Source: Candidatus Woesearchaeota archaeon (GTDB taxonomy: Archaea; Nanobdellota; Nanobdellia; Woesearchaeales; BS150m-G63). From it: 20,122 nt of DNA. Below are positions 8,250 through 15,068 of this stretch, one piece after another (positions within the stretch are counted from its first letter, which is position 1; each line of letters starts with the position of its first letter). The stretch spans positions 1 through 20,122 of the forward strand of contig JAHWIG010000008.1 of the NCBI GenBank assembly GCA_019322735.1. Direction: 5' to 3'. Under the pieces are notes generated by a model that was given only the letters and a program-made list of their open reading frames with translations, made no database searches and was not told the origin of the DNA. Made by a program: the position numbers and the translations under genes.

Positions 8250-10415
8250 ATGGACAGAAATAATTTTATAGATTGGAAGAAAATATCTGCAACAGAATTA
8301 TTGTTGGGTATGGAAACTGTAGAATTGAATCAAAAAAAAGACCTTAAAAAGATAATTTATCAACTTGAAAAAAAAGGTTTTGTTAGAAATGCTGTTTTAC
8401 TTAAAAAATATGGTAGTATAGATAGAGAAGAGTATATCAAATCTTTAGCAAATCCGAAGTGGGAAAAAGAAGTTAAAGATGTTCTTGGAAATGAAGTATA
8501 TAGTTTACTTCCTAACGCTTACAGGGAATTGAGACATAGTAATAATTATCATGTTGGGGGGTATGATATCGATAAGAAAGTAAACGAAAATTTTGAATTA
8601 TACTGGTCACGGATATTTCAAGGGTTTTGGGAAGACCCATTAAAGAAATTAAGTCAGAAGTTAGCGGTTGAATTTGAACTCAATCCTTCTCCAAAAAATG
8701 AACTTGAAGTTATTTTAGAATCAACAAAGATAGATATTAATGAATTGAGTAAAATAGAGAGAAAACTTTCAAATATATCTAAGTTACATAAAGAGTCTGA
8801 ATATTTAATTTTCAATGAAGTTAAAGATTATGTTTCCAAAGATGAATCTGCCCTTTTAGATATTTATGGTTCTCTTGATAATTCAGATACAATAAATCGT
8901 AAAGAATTAAGAAAACAAATTAAGAAGAGTATAAAATCTATAACTTCCATCTTTGATCTTACGATTGGGATAGCAGAAATGGGTGGTGGAACAGCTAATT
9001 GGTATAAGACAAAAACTACAGAAAGGCATGTAAAAGAATTAAATAAAAAAATTGGTATTCTAACTGACAAAGAAATTGAATCATTTGATTCACTTAATAA
9101 AGAAGAATGTGGTGAAATTGTTGAAAATCTTAGAGATAAAGCTAAGATAATCTTATCTGATGGTAAAGAATTAACTAAAACAATGAATAAGTATATTGCG
9201 AATAAAGATAATAGGATAATCTCAGAAGGAAAAGAAACAATCAAAATAGTATTATCAGGGGAATATCCATGGCGTAGAAATCACTCCCTTTTAAATGGCA
9301 CTTATAGTGTAAATAATCTTGAAGATTTAATAAGGACTTCATTGAGGGAGAAACAAGAAGTTGTAGAAGATTTTGAAGGGGATGTGATGGAATTATCAAG
9401 ATTAAAAGTTGGGATTGAACAAATTTTAGATGGTGGTCCAACTACAGATTATACTCAAAATCATTTATCTACTGTACAAAATGATTATCATTTTCCAAAT
9501 ATTAAATATTCTAAAGAAACGATTAAAAAATTAAAACAAATTTCTAAGAAATTTAATAAAGATTTTGAATATTTAAGATCGATAGATCTATCTGATTTGG
9601 CTGTTTCTTCTAAATTAAAGAAGAAATCTTTAACTTATTTTATGGAAGAATTACCTAAAAATCCATTAGATGTTACATTTGGTAATGATTCTGGATGTTG
9701 TGTTTTTGTTTCAAAGAAGGCTAGAGAAATGCAAAATGGATTTGCTGTACCTTTTTATATTAATAACCCAAATGTTAGATTATTTGGAATTTATAGGAAA
9801 CAAAATGGGGATAAAAAGAAAAGAATGGGCCTTGTTTTAGGTTTTGAGACTTGCAAAATTAAACCAATTCCTGACAAATATCATGGAGGTGTTTTAATAC
9901 CTAATTCAAATAAAATATTATCTTGTAATAGTTTAGAGATTTCTCCACTAGGTTTTGCAGGGGGGAAAGATACTGTCAATAAATTAGTAGATTATGCAGA
10001 AGATTGGTTGATAGAATATGGAAAAATGAATGGGTATGATGGGGTTACAATGGGAAACCATAGTTATAACACCTCCAAGAATTATTCAAAAAATTCAGGA
10101 GATGTTGTTAATAACCCCCTTTTCTTTATGGGTCCAACAAATGTACCATATGCTGATATATTTTCTATGTATAAAGACGGATTTAGTCGACTTTTATTTA
10201 AACACGATGAGCTTAATGAAAAATTTAATCAAAAATCTTTGTCTAAAACATTCCATAGTCTCAATTCACACCAAAGAAATAATTTTATTTATAGCTTAAA
10301 TCCAAAAGCTAGTGAAGATTTGAACACTGAAGAACCACTTATAGAATCGATTAGAACCCAGGGCCTAGGAACTACAAGAAATTCAAATTATTGGCTATAT
10401 AAGAAGGAAAATTAA
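8250..10415 (+). CDS. Large hypothetical protein, 721 aa, with possible GNAT-like C-terminal region
   Basis: Not a family I can name. It has no signal peptide and no membrane segments. Residues 1-470 are mostly charged, predicted helical sequence rich in Lys, Asn, Glu and Ile. Residues about 473-620 are different and look like a compact alpha/beta domain. That domain has DVTFGNDSGCC (474-484), LFGIYRKQNG, MGLVLGFETC (526-535), SCNSLEISP (558-566), then an amphipathic helix (about 572-590, DTVNKLVDYAEDWLIEYG) and GYDGVTMGNHSYNTSKNY (595-612). The order of two strands, a strand ending in LEISP, a helix, then a strand with Asn-rich loop recalls the GNAT acetyltransferase core. The usual Q/RxxGxG/A acetyl-CoA loop is not clear (GFAGGKD is the nearest), so this is low-confidence inference. 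The paired cysteines 483-484 stand out. The stop is 1 nt before the next ATG. Confidence 0.75.
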   Translation: MDRNNFIDWKKISATELLLGMETVELNQKKDLKKIIYQLEKKGFVRNAVLLKKYGSIDREEYIKSLANPKWEKEVKDVLGNEVYSLLPNAYRELRHSNNYHVGGYDIDKKVNENFELYWSRIFQGFWEDPLKKLSQKLAVEFELNPSPKNELEVILESTKIDINELSKIERKLSNISKLHKESEYLIFNEVKDYVSKDESALLDIYGSLDNSDTINRKELRKQIKKSIKSITSIFDLTIGIAEMGGGTANWYKTKTTERHVKELNKKIGILTDKEIESFDSLNKEECGEIVENLRDKAKIILSDGKELTKTMNKYIANKDNRIISEGKETIKIVLSGEYPWRRNHSLLNGTYSVNNLEDLIRTSLREKQEVVEDFEGDVMELSRLKVGIEQILDGGPTTDYTQNHLSTVQNDYHFPNIKYSKETIKKLKQISKKFNKDFEYLRSIDLSDLAVSSKLKKKSLTYFMEELPKNPLDVTFGNDSGCCVFVSKKAREMQNGFAVPFYINNPNVRLFGIYRKQNGDKKKRMGLVLGFETCKIKPIPDKYHGGVLIPNSNKILSCNSLEISPLGFAGGKDTVNKLVDYAEDWLIEYGKMNGYDGVTMGNHSYNTSKNYSKNSGDVVNNPLFFMGPTNVPYADIFSMYKDGFSRLLFKHDELNEKFNQKSLSKTFHSLNSHQRNNFIYSLNPKASEDLNTEEPLIESIRTQGLGTTRNSNYWLYKKEN

Positions 10416-10421
10416 AATGAA
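10402..10421 (+). repeat. 20-nt direct repeat, copy 1, spanning a ribosome site and start codon
   Basis: The 20 bases from AGAAGG through AATTAAAATGAA are identical to 10713-10732. They contain a Shine-Dalgarno-like GAAGGA, the stop of the 721-aa gene and ATG 10417. The two copies fall in different reading frames of the upstream genes, so shared protein sequence does not explain them. Confidence 0.7.
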
Positions 10422-10731
10422 TAAAAAATATATCAGTATAAATAAGGAAATATTTCAAGTATATGATTTAGGTAATGGTGCTTGTACAGATCGTCCAGAT
10501 AAAGAATCTGTTGAGTTTGTAGTTGCTTGGAATAGGCACACAAAACCATTTATACTTGACACAAAAAGTAAGATGGACACATATCATACTGTAAGTAATC
10601 TTAAAATAGCCTATAAAGTAGATACTAATTGCACTAAAACAATAGAAGATGCAATAAAATGGGTTTCTCATTTAGAAGAAAATTGTAAAGTGAGGTTTGA
10701 GAAAGGTGTTTTAGAAGGAAAATTAAAATGA
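10417..10731 (+). CDS. Hypothetical protein, 104 aa
   Basis: Unrecognised. It is a soluble-looking alpha/beta protein with no signal or membrane segment. It contains three cysteines (23, 72 and 90) in the contexts GACTDRP, TNCTKT and ENCKVR. It ends in a predicted helix TIEDAIKWVSHLEENC followed by a basic tail, KGVLEGKLK. A GAAGGA ribosome site lies 7-12 nt before ATG 10417, and its TGA (10729-10731) lies within the start region of the following lipoprotein gene. Tight spacing on both sides (1 nt from the 721-aa gene, 3 nt to the lipoprotein ATG) indicates one transcript and coupled translation. No function can be proposed from the sequence. Confidence 0.72.
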   Translation: MNKKYISINKEIFQVYDLGNGACTDRPDKESVEFVVAWNRHTKPFILDTKSKMDTYHTVSNLKIAYKVDTNCTKTIEDAIKWVSHLEENCKVRFEKGVLEGKLK

Positions 10732-10732
10732 A
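10713..10732 (+). repeat. 20-nt direct repeat, copy 2, before the lipoprotein gene
   Basis: Exact second copy of 10402-10421. Its ATG (10728) opens only a four-codon frame (MKNE, stop). The lipoprotein ATG at 10735 lies 7 nt further on, so the duplicated start signal is offset from the start codon actually used. Confidence 0.65.
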
Positions 10733-10734
10733 AA

Positions 10735-11316
10735 ATGAATAAAATTAAGAAAAAACTATTAACAGGACTTACAGCAGCAAGCCTTATGCTTAGCGGTTGT
10801 GCAGATAAACAACCTAATGAACAATATCAAAATTTAACTGAAAATATTAAAAGCACGGTTGGGTATTTAAACATAGATCCAAATGATGCAATGGCTAGAG
10901 CAGATAAAATACAAGAATATGCCATGTTTGAAAAAGATGGAGTTAATAATTTTTATGGGTGGGATGGGGTTGCTGAAAAACTGCTTAATACAATCGCAAT
11001 ATATGATTGGGTAAGTGAAAATACAAAAGAGTTCTCATTAAAACAAAAAGCACTATCAAAATCAAGTAAAGTTTATTTAGATCCAATATTTCAAACATTT
11101 GGTGGAGAACATGAATTAGAAGTTGGAGAGTATCTTATTCAAATAGAAAAACATTATGGTGGAGAAGCAGGGAATGGAAAAATATATGGCGGATCTACAA
11201 AAATTTCAGTATATAAAAATATTGCAGATGCATTTCATAAACATATAGTCACAAAAATAATACCTACTAATGATAAAAATTTTAATCTTGATGAAATTTT
11301 AAAAGAGATTAATTAA
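10735..11316 (+). CDS. Predicted lipoprotein of unknown function, 193 aa
   Basis: The N-terminus MNKIKKKLLTGLTAASLMLSGC is a lipoprotein signal: a basic n-region (five Lys), a hydrophobic core and the lipobox LSGC, with Cys22 as the predicted lipid-modified residue. The mature protein is polar and helical, with aromatic-rich segments (NNFYGWDGVAEKLLN, GEYLIQIEKHYGG) and a glycine-rich turn (GGEAGNGKIYGGS). I do not recognise a family. It is the last gene of the 7823-11316 block and, with the membrane-anchored first gene, points to a cell-surface role for the cluster. Archaeal lipoproteins carrying such bacterial-like lipoboxes are known. ATG 10735 is used because the ATG at 10728 runs into a stop after four codons. 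Confidence 0.78.
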   Translation: MNKIKKKLLTGLTAASLMLSGCADKQPNEQYQNLTENIKSTVGYLNIDPNDAMARADKIQEYAMFEKDGVNNFYGWDGVAEKLLNTIAIYDWVSENTKEFSLKQKALSKSSKVYLDPIFQTFGGEHELEVGEYLIQIEKHYGGEAGNGKIYGGSTKISVYKNIADAFHKHIVTKIIPTNDKNFNLDEILKEIN

Positions 11317-11340
11317 TGAATTAATATATAAAAAATAATT

Positions 11341-11961
11341 TCAATTCTCAACTTCTTCTAATTGATAATCAATAAGAGTCAAATACCAAGGGAAATCTAT
11401 TATGATGTTTTTTGGTATTAATTTATTGCCTTTTTTAGAGAAATTTATAATAACTTCATTTATTGGCAATATTGGATAATCAATTGGTGCTCTTAGTGTT
11501 ACAGTTGAGTCTGTTTCTGTTTTATCAATATAGAATTCCTTGAATGATTCGTCAATTAAAGCTCTGTGGGTCCCTTTTTCAAGCCTATTTTCCAATGCAT
11601 CATGAATTATGTCAATAACTGATTTTGAAGAATCATTATTGTTGATTATTCCAGAATCTCCTGTATTTCGCTTCCATGCAATTTGTTTTGCCTTTTTATC
11701 CCAGAGATAGATAGATGTATCTTCCATCTTTTCTATTATCCTTACTCCGTCTTTGATATCTACCTGAGAATAAAATATATTAAGAAAATTTCCTAGGTCT
11801 AATCTTATACTAGAGCTGTCATTGCTTTGATAATAATGGACCTTGCAGTCAGGCAGAAACCAATGATTAGAAAAATAGTTCAATGAATCTTGAGATTTTA
11901 ATGGAGAAATAGAATAAAAAAGGGATGTTGTTAATATTGCAAGGGATTTTTTAATACCCAT
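11341..11961 (-). CDS. Secreted protein of unknown function, 206 aa, downstream of L31e
   Basis: The N-terminus MGIKKSLAILTTSLFYSISPLKSQ is a Sec-type signal peptide with likely cleavage near residue 24, so the mature protein of about 180 residues is exported. It is rich in beta-prone, polar sequence: YYQSNDSSSIRLDLGNFLNIFY, SIYLWDKKAKQIAWKR, TVTLRAPIDYP and VIINFSKKGNKLIPKNIIIDFP. The alternating strands are reminiscent of lipoprotein-carrier or DUF-type secreted beta proteins, but I cannot assign one. The ATG sits 2 nt after the L31e stop on the same strand, so it appears to be translated from the ribosomal-protein transcript, which is unexpected for a secreted protein. It converges with the lipoprotein gene ending at 11316, leaving 24 AT-rich bases between. 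Confidence 0.78.
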   Translation of the reverse strand: MGIKKSLAILTTSLFYSISPLKSQDSLNYFSNHWFLPDCKVHYYQSNDSSSIRLDLGNFLNIFYSQVDIKDGVRIIEKMEDTSIYLWDKKAKQIAWKRNTGDSGIINNNDSSKSVIDIIHDALENRLEKGTHRALIDESFKEFYIDKTETDSTVTLRAPIDYPILPINEVIINFSKKGNKLIPKNIIIDFPWYLTLIDYQLEEVEN

Positions 11962-11963
11962 AG

Positions 11964-12404
11964 TTATTTATCTTTTTTTGGTTCTTTTTTAGGAGATTTA
12001 GTTTCTTTCTTTTCTGTTGCTGGTTTTTCTTCAACTTTTGTTTCTTCACTTTTAGTAGAAACTTGTTCTACTTCTTTTTCCTCTACTTTTGGTTCTTCTT
12101 CTTTTTTGGTCTCTTCTTCCTCTTTTTTATCTACAGGAGCACCAACAAGCTCTGCTGTAATTAATCCGTCTTTATCTTTTACTGCATTTAATTTAACATG
12201 ATGCGGCGGATTCTTTATGCCATGTTTCCATATTTCATCATTTAAGTATTTTCCAATCTTTACATTGTCTGATTTCATATGTTTAACTAAGAATTGTTTT
12301 AAAGCTGTTACTGCCTTCTTTGCACGTTTATACTTAGGAACTTTAAGAAATTCTTTTCTCAATGGAACATTATATGTTCTTTCTAATATTATTTCTTCAG
12401 CCAT
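11964..12404 (-). CDS. rpl31e: Ribosomal protein L31e with a charged C-terminal tail
   Basis: Large-subunit ribosomal protein L31e (eL31), located near the peptide exit tunnel. Residues 1-90 are the conserved domain: ERTYNVPLRKEFLKVPKYKRAKKAV, then a helix with LKQFLVKHMKSDNVKIG, then NDEIWKHGIKNPPHHVKLNAVKD. Archaeal L31e is usually about 80-95 residues; this one has 146. The extra 55 or so residues are a low-complexity tail built from Glu and Lys with some Thr, Pro and Val (EEEETKKEEEPKVEEKEVEQ and so on). Its ATG (12402-12404) is separated from the L39e stop by one base, so the two genes are coupled. The similar tail on S19e in the same operon suggests a lineage trait. Confidence 0.95.
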   Translation of the reverse strand: MAEEIILERTYNVPLRKEFLKVPKYKRAKKAVTALKQFLVKHMKSDNVKIGKYLNDEIWKHGIKNPPHHVKLNAVKDKDGLITAELVGAPVDKKEEEETKKEEEPKVEEKEVEQVSTKSEETKVEEKPATEKKETKSPKKEPKKDK

Positions 12405-12405
12405 G

Positions 12406-12579
12406 TTATGCCTTTGTATTTGTTCTTCTCCAAGATCTCTTTATTTTAGTATGTCTGCCCGGATGGATTCGTCTTCCAATCCCATATATCTTTGGGACTG
12501 TCCAGAAAGGCGCCCATCTAGTCTGTTTAGCTTTTTTTGTTAATCTTTTTTTCTTGCTTGGGTGTATATATCTTGCCAT
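12406..12579 (-). CDS. rpl39e: Ribosomal protein L39e
   Basis: A 57-residue, very basic ribosomal protein eL39, which lines the exit tunnel of the large subunit. The minus strand reads MARYIHPSKKKRLTKKAKQ, then TRWAPFWTVPKIYGIGRRIHPGR and HTKIKRSWRRTNTKA to a TAA. The WAPFWTVPK and RRSWRRTxTKA-type elements are diagnostic. ATG is at 12577-12579 and the stop at 12406-12408. It lies between S19e (52 nt upstream) and L31e (1 nt downstream), the usual archaeal neighbourhood, although the PDCD5-like gene often found in this cluster is not present between S19e and L39e here. No tail extension is seen, unlike its two neighbours. Confidence 0.95.
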   Translation of the reverse strand: MARYIHPSKKKRLTKKAKQTRWAPFWTVPKIYGIGRRIHPGRHTKIKRSWRRTNTKA

Positions 12580-12631
12580 TTTGCGAACTTTTTTGTGAGT
12601 AAAGCTTTAAGACATTAATCTTAAAGTTGTT

Positions 12632-13492
12632 TTATTTCTTTTTTTGCTCCTTTATCTTTTTGAGTGTTAATTTTTTAACTATTTCTTCAACCGCTTTAAT
12701 CTCTTCTTTTTCTTTTTTCTTTTTCATAACTTCTTTTTTTATCTTTTTAGTTTTTTCTTTTTTCTTTTTTTCTATTTCTTTTACTTCTTTTTCAACTTCG
12801 GCTATCTTTTCTGATTTTTCTGGAGTTCTTTTAGCTGGTTTTTCTTTTGGTTTAGGCTCTGATTTTTTAGCAGGATTTTCCGGTTTTTCTTCTGCTTCTT
12901 GTGGTTTTGGTTTTTCTTCTTTCTTGTCTTGCGAAGTAGAACCTTGAAGACTTTTTTTATCTTCTTGTGGTTTCTCTGGTGCTCCTTTCACTTTCTTTGC
13001 TGGTTTCTCAACTGCTAGTTTTCCTTTTAGTTTCTCTTGCCTTGGTTTAGCTGTAGAAATTGGTTTTCCTTTGAGAATACCTAATGCCACCCTATCTAAT
13101 AATGAGTTTCCTTTAGGAGTTAATATTCTTCCTTTATGTACCCCTTTTTCAGTTTGTTTTAACAACCCAGCTTCCTCTCCTTGCTGGAGTATTTTCCTTA
13201 GAATGTTTCCAGATCCTTTATAGAAATGTTCTGGTTTTACTCCTCTATTTTTTCTTCCACCATACTTTGTCCTTAATTTAGAGACGCCAATTGGTCCTAG
13301 TTTGTAAATTGATCTTAAGACTGCTGCAAATCTAAAATACCACCAATTAGGATCTTCTGGGGGCCTTTCTCTAGAATGACCTGTTTTAACGAACTTTGCC
13401 CACTCTGGAGCTTTAATCTCGTTAAATCCTTCCAATTCCTTTGCTAATTTTTCAATTAATTCGTTTGGGTTTACTTGGTAAATTGATACCAT
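12632..13492 (-). CDS. rps19e: Ribosomal protein S19e with a long Lys/Glu/Pro-rich tail
   Basis: Small-subunit protein eS19, needed for 40S/30S maturation. Residues 1-150 are the full conserved winged-helix domain: NPNELIEKLAKEL, PEWAKFVKTGHSRERPPEDPNWWYFRFAAVLR, GPIGVSKLRTKYGGRKNRGVKPEHF and the GSGNILRKILQQ block. About 135 further residues are low complexity, first Pro/Lys/Glu-rich (EEKPKPQEAEEKPENPAKKS), then a nearly continuous Lys/Glu charged helix ending KKIKEQKKK. Normal archaeal S19e is about 150 residues, so nearly half of this protein is an extension. A GAGGT ribosome site lies about 9 nt before the ATG and a TATA box about 55 nt upstream, making this the first gene of S19e-L39e-L31e-secreted protein. 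Confidence 0.95.
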   Translation of the reverse strand: MVSIYQVNPNELIEKLAKELEGFNEIKAPEWAKFVKTGHSRERPPEDPNWWYFRFAAVLRSIYKLGPIGVSKLRTKYGGRKNRGVKPEHFYKGSGNILRKILQQGEEAGLLKQTEKGVHKGRILTPKGNSLLDRVALGILKGKPISTAKPRQEKLKGKLAVEKPAKKVKGAPEKPQEDKKSLQGSTSQDKKEEKPKPQEAEEKPENPAKKSEPKPKEKPAKRTPEKSEKIAEVEKEVKEIEKKKKEKTKKIKKEVMKKKKEKEEIKAVEEIVKKLTLKKIKEQKKK

Positions 13493-13542
13493 TATATCTA
13501 CCTCAAGAATCCTCTAAACCATCTCTTGGTGATAAGAAGTAG

Positions 13543-13559
13543 TTTATAAAGTTTTCTTT
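13543..13559 (-). promoter_or_regulatory. BRE/TATA promoter of the ribosomal-protein operon
   Basis: On the minus strand GAAAAC is followed by TTTATAAA (13543-13550). The predicted transcript start is near 13518, giving a leader of about 25 nt that carries the GAGGT ribosome site. In contrast to several neighbours, this transcript is not leaderless. Confidence 0.6.
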
Positions 13560-13586
13560 TTTAGGAAACTTTATGGCTTTAAAACT

Positions 13587-13814
13587 CTAAGTCTTTTTTA
13601 GATTCATCTTCTTAATATCATATTTCTCTTCTTTAGTTATAAAAGAAGTAGCAACAATATGGAATTTCTTACTTAGATCGATTACATCTTTATGTGTTTT
13701 TTTGATTCTAGAATTCATCTTAGTTTTCCAATTATTCAATTCATCAAGCAATTCCTTTAGTTCATCTACTTTTTCCTCAACAATTGTTTCGGTTAAATCT
13801 TTGACGTCTTCCAA
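13587..13814 (-). CDS. Small coiled-coil protein, 75 aa, TTG start
   Basis: A hypothetical protein with a heptad-like helical stretch in residues 5-40 (IVEEKVDELKELLDELNNWKTKM) that suggests a coiled coil, followed by a basic segment (SRIKKTHKDVIDLSKKFH) and a Lys-rich end. There is no signal or membrane segment. The only start giving this length is TTG at 13812-13814. It is supported by a TATA box centred about 27 nt upstream, which would put the transcript start at the TTG. The next in-frame ATG is internal to the helix. It stands alone between the S19e promoter and the pentapeptide-repeat gene. No function can be assigned. Confidence 0.62.
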   Translation of the reverse strand: MEDVKDLTETIVEEKVDELKELLDELNNWKTKMNSRIKKTHKDVIDLSKKFHIVATSFITKEEKYDIKKMNLKKT

Positions 13815-13836
13815 TTTAATAGAACAAAGTTATAGG

Positions 13837-13856
13837 AATTTATATATTTTTCCTTG
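13837..13856 (-). promoter_or_regulatory. BRE/TATA promoter of the 75-aa gene
   Basis: The minus strand has GGAAAAATATATAAATT: a purine-rich BRE-like stretch and an AT-rich TATA centred near 13842. The predicted transcript start is around 13815, so the TTG-initiated gene would be essentially leaderless. Confidence 0.5.
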
Positions 13857-13858
13857 CT

Positions 13859-14557
13859 TTATTTGATTATAAATAGATCTTGATTAATTCTATCAATGTT
13901 TATTCCCTTTTCAGATAGTTTTTTAGTTATTATTAAATATTCTATTTCTGTAACAATTGTATTCTTATACTTTGCATCTGCTAATCCAATTGCATTTTCA
14001 AGATTCTTTACTTCTCTAAGGTCTGCTTCAATAAATATCGCATTTGATACATTTGATTGATTAAAATCAGATGTTCTGAACTTTGAGTTGCTGAAATCTG
14101 CATATCTTAGATCTGTTTTTCCAAGATTAGCGTAGCTAAAATCTGAATAATCAAAATGTCCTTTAGTCAATATGGATTTATACATGTCTGCACCAGTAAA
14201 TGTGGAATAAAGTGCTTTTACATTATTCAGATTTGCCTGGAAGAATCTTGCAGAATTGAAATTGCTATAATAAAAATGTGATCCCTCTAAATTTGCCTGA
14301 TAGAAATTTGCTTTGCTGAAATCCGCACTTGATAATATCTCATATCTAAGATATGCGTTAGTTAAATTTTCCCCCCTAAATTCTCTCTCGCCTTGTTTAT
14401 ATCTCTTAATAAGTTCTTTTGCGTTTTCTTGGGAACCTATTGGATAAGAATAATAATGTGTCTGAGAAACAGCAACACAGCTATCAAGAGACAGAGAGCT
14501 AAAAGATGCAGCTCCAGAGATTAATGCTATTTTTACTATCTTTTCTAAAGAGTTCAT
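13859..14557 (-). CDS. Secreted pentapeptide-repeat protein, 232 aa
   Basis: From ATG 14557 the protein starts MNSLEKIVKIALISGAASFSSLSLDSC, an export signal; LDSC resembles a lipobox but has Asp where a small residue is usual. After a short linker (about residues 30-60), the chain is a pentapeptide-repeat solenoid of roughly 130 residues with the A(D/N)(L/F)xx pattern: SADFSKANFYQANLEGSHF, NFNSARFFQANLNNV, GADMYKS, DFSYANLGKTDLRYADFSNSKF and ADLREVKNLENA. It forms a right-handed four-sided beta helix in known members. An alpha-helical tail follows. Exported pentapeptide proteins may act at the cell surface; cytoplasmic relatives include DNA-gyrase mimics, not implied here. A longer in-frame extension to 14722 was rejected because it crosses this gene's TATA box and the divergent gene's start. 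Confidence 0.82.
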   Translation of the reverse strand: MNSLEKIVKIALISGAASFSSLSLDSCVAVSQTHYYSYPIGSQENAKELIKRYKQGEREFRGENLTNAYLRYEILSSADFSKANFYQANLEGSHFYYSNFNSARFFQANLNNVKALYSTFTGADMYKSILTKGHFDYSDFSYANLGKTDLRYADFSNSKFRTSDFNQSNVSNAIFIEADLREVKNLENAIGLADAKYKNTIVTEIEYLIITKKLSEKGINIDRINQDLFIIK

Positions 14558-14582
14558 CCTAATATTTATTACTACTTGGTGG

Positions 14583-14599
14583 TATATAAATCTTTCTGG
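14583..14599 (-). promoter_or_regulatory. BRE/TATA promoter of the pentapeptide-repeat gene
   Basis: The minus strand reads AGAAAGATTTATATACC: a BRE-like purine tract and TATA TTTATATA centred about 29 nt before ATG 14557, giving a nearly leaderless transcript. It lies back to back with the plus-strand promoter at 14603-14620. Confidence 0.6.
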
Positions 14600-14602
14600 G
14601 AA

Positions 14603-14620
14603 GGCTAAACTTTTAAATAA
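14603..14620 (+). promoter_or_regulatory. BRE/TATA promoter of the HExxH gene
   Basis: GGCTAAACTTTTAAATAA has a BRE-like element and the TATA element TTTAAATAA centred about 27 nt before ATG 14642. No Shine-Dalgarno precedes the ATG, so a leaderless transcript is predicted. Only about 12 bases separate it from the divergent TATA box. Confidence 0.6.
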
Positions 14621-14641
14621 ATCAAAAACAACAATAGATAA

Positions 14642-15031
14642 ATGGATAAAGAAAATCTGGAAGAGATCATTGAAAGTATAAAGTATGTGCAAGGGAAAAA
14701 AGAGGATAAAAAGGATTATCATTATACAACAATAACATTAAGTTCGTATGAATATACTACAACACTTTCAAAGCAAAATCAAACATGGTATACATTTATT
14801 CCAAGTAATGTTAGGATAAGAAGGGTTCCGCCAGCTGTTTTAGGGGAGAATGTGTTAGGAAGATCATTTCCAGGGTTAAAGATTGTTGAAATAAGAGATG
14901 ATTTGTATGGAAAAGAATGGGAAGAAGTTATGAGGCATGAGATGAATCATATTAATTTTCCATATCTCACTGAAGGGCAGATAAGAACGAAGACAAAACA
15001 GGAGCTGCCTTTTGTGCCACAATATCATTAG
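14642..15031 (+). CDS. Putative small zinc metalloprotease (HExxH), 129 aa
   Basis: A soluble 129-residue protein with a helical N-terminus, a Thr/Tyr-rich strand region (DYHYTTITLSSYEYTTTL) and a C-terminal HEMNH motif at residues 99-103. The motif sits in the context WEEVMRHEMNHINFP, the zinc-binding helix of gluzincin-type metallopeptidases. Just after it, LTEGQIR offers Glu111 as a possible third ligand, followed by TKTKQELPFVPQYH. The conserved-looking segment 'RHE-NH---P-LTE-QIR-KT---LPF-P-YH' resembles small archaeal metallopeptidase-like proteins I recall from DPANN genomes, but I cannot name the family. There is no signal peptide, so it would act in the cytoplasm. Substrate and activity are unknown; some HExxH proteins are inactive. 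Confidence 0.72.
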   Translation: MDKENLEEIIESIKYVQGKKEDKKDYHYTTITLSSYEYTTTLSKQNQTWYTFIPSNVRIRRVPPAVLGENVLGRSFPGLKIVEIRDDLYGKEWEEVMRHEMNHINFPYLTEGQIRTKTKQELPFVPQYH

Positions 15032-15047
15032 AAACATTTTTATACAT
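15031..15047 (+). promoter_or_regulatory. BRE/TATA promoter of the zinc-ribbon cassette
   Basis: GAAACATTTTTATACAT overlaps the last base of the preceding stop codon. TATA TTTTATACA is centred about 27 nt before ATG 15069, so the cassette would have its own near-leaderless transcript. Confidence 0.6.
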
Positions 15048-15068
15048 ATCTCACTTAAATAATATAAA

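Noticed and set aside
12627..12947. Open frame of about 106 codons on the plus strand, rich in Phe and Ser
   Set aside because: It is the complement of the Lys/Glu-rich tail of S19e (AAA/GAA codons read as TTT/TTC); no start signal and no family resemblance.
13587..13814. Considered as an antisense or spurious frame because it starts with TTG
   Set aside because: Rejection was not upheld: a TATA box 27 nt upstream and a coherent coiled-coil sequence favour a real gene, kept at modest confidence.
14558..14722. N-terminal extension of the pentapeptide-repeat protein
   Set aside because: The extension crosses the gene's own TATA box and the divergent gene's start codon, and ATG 14557 directly begins a signal peptide.
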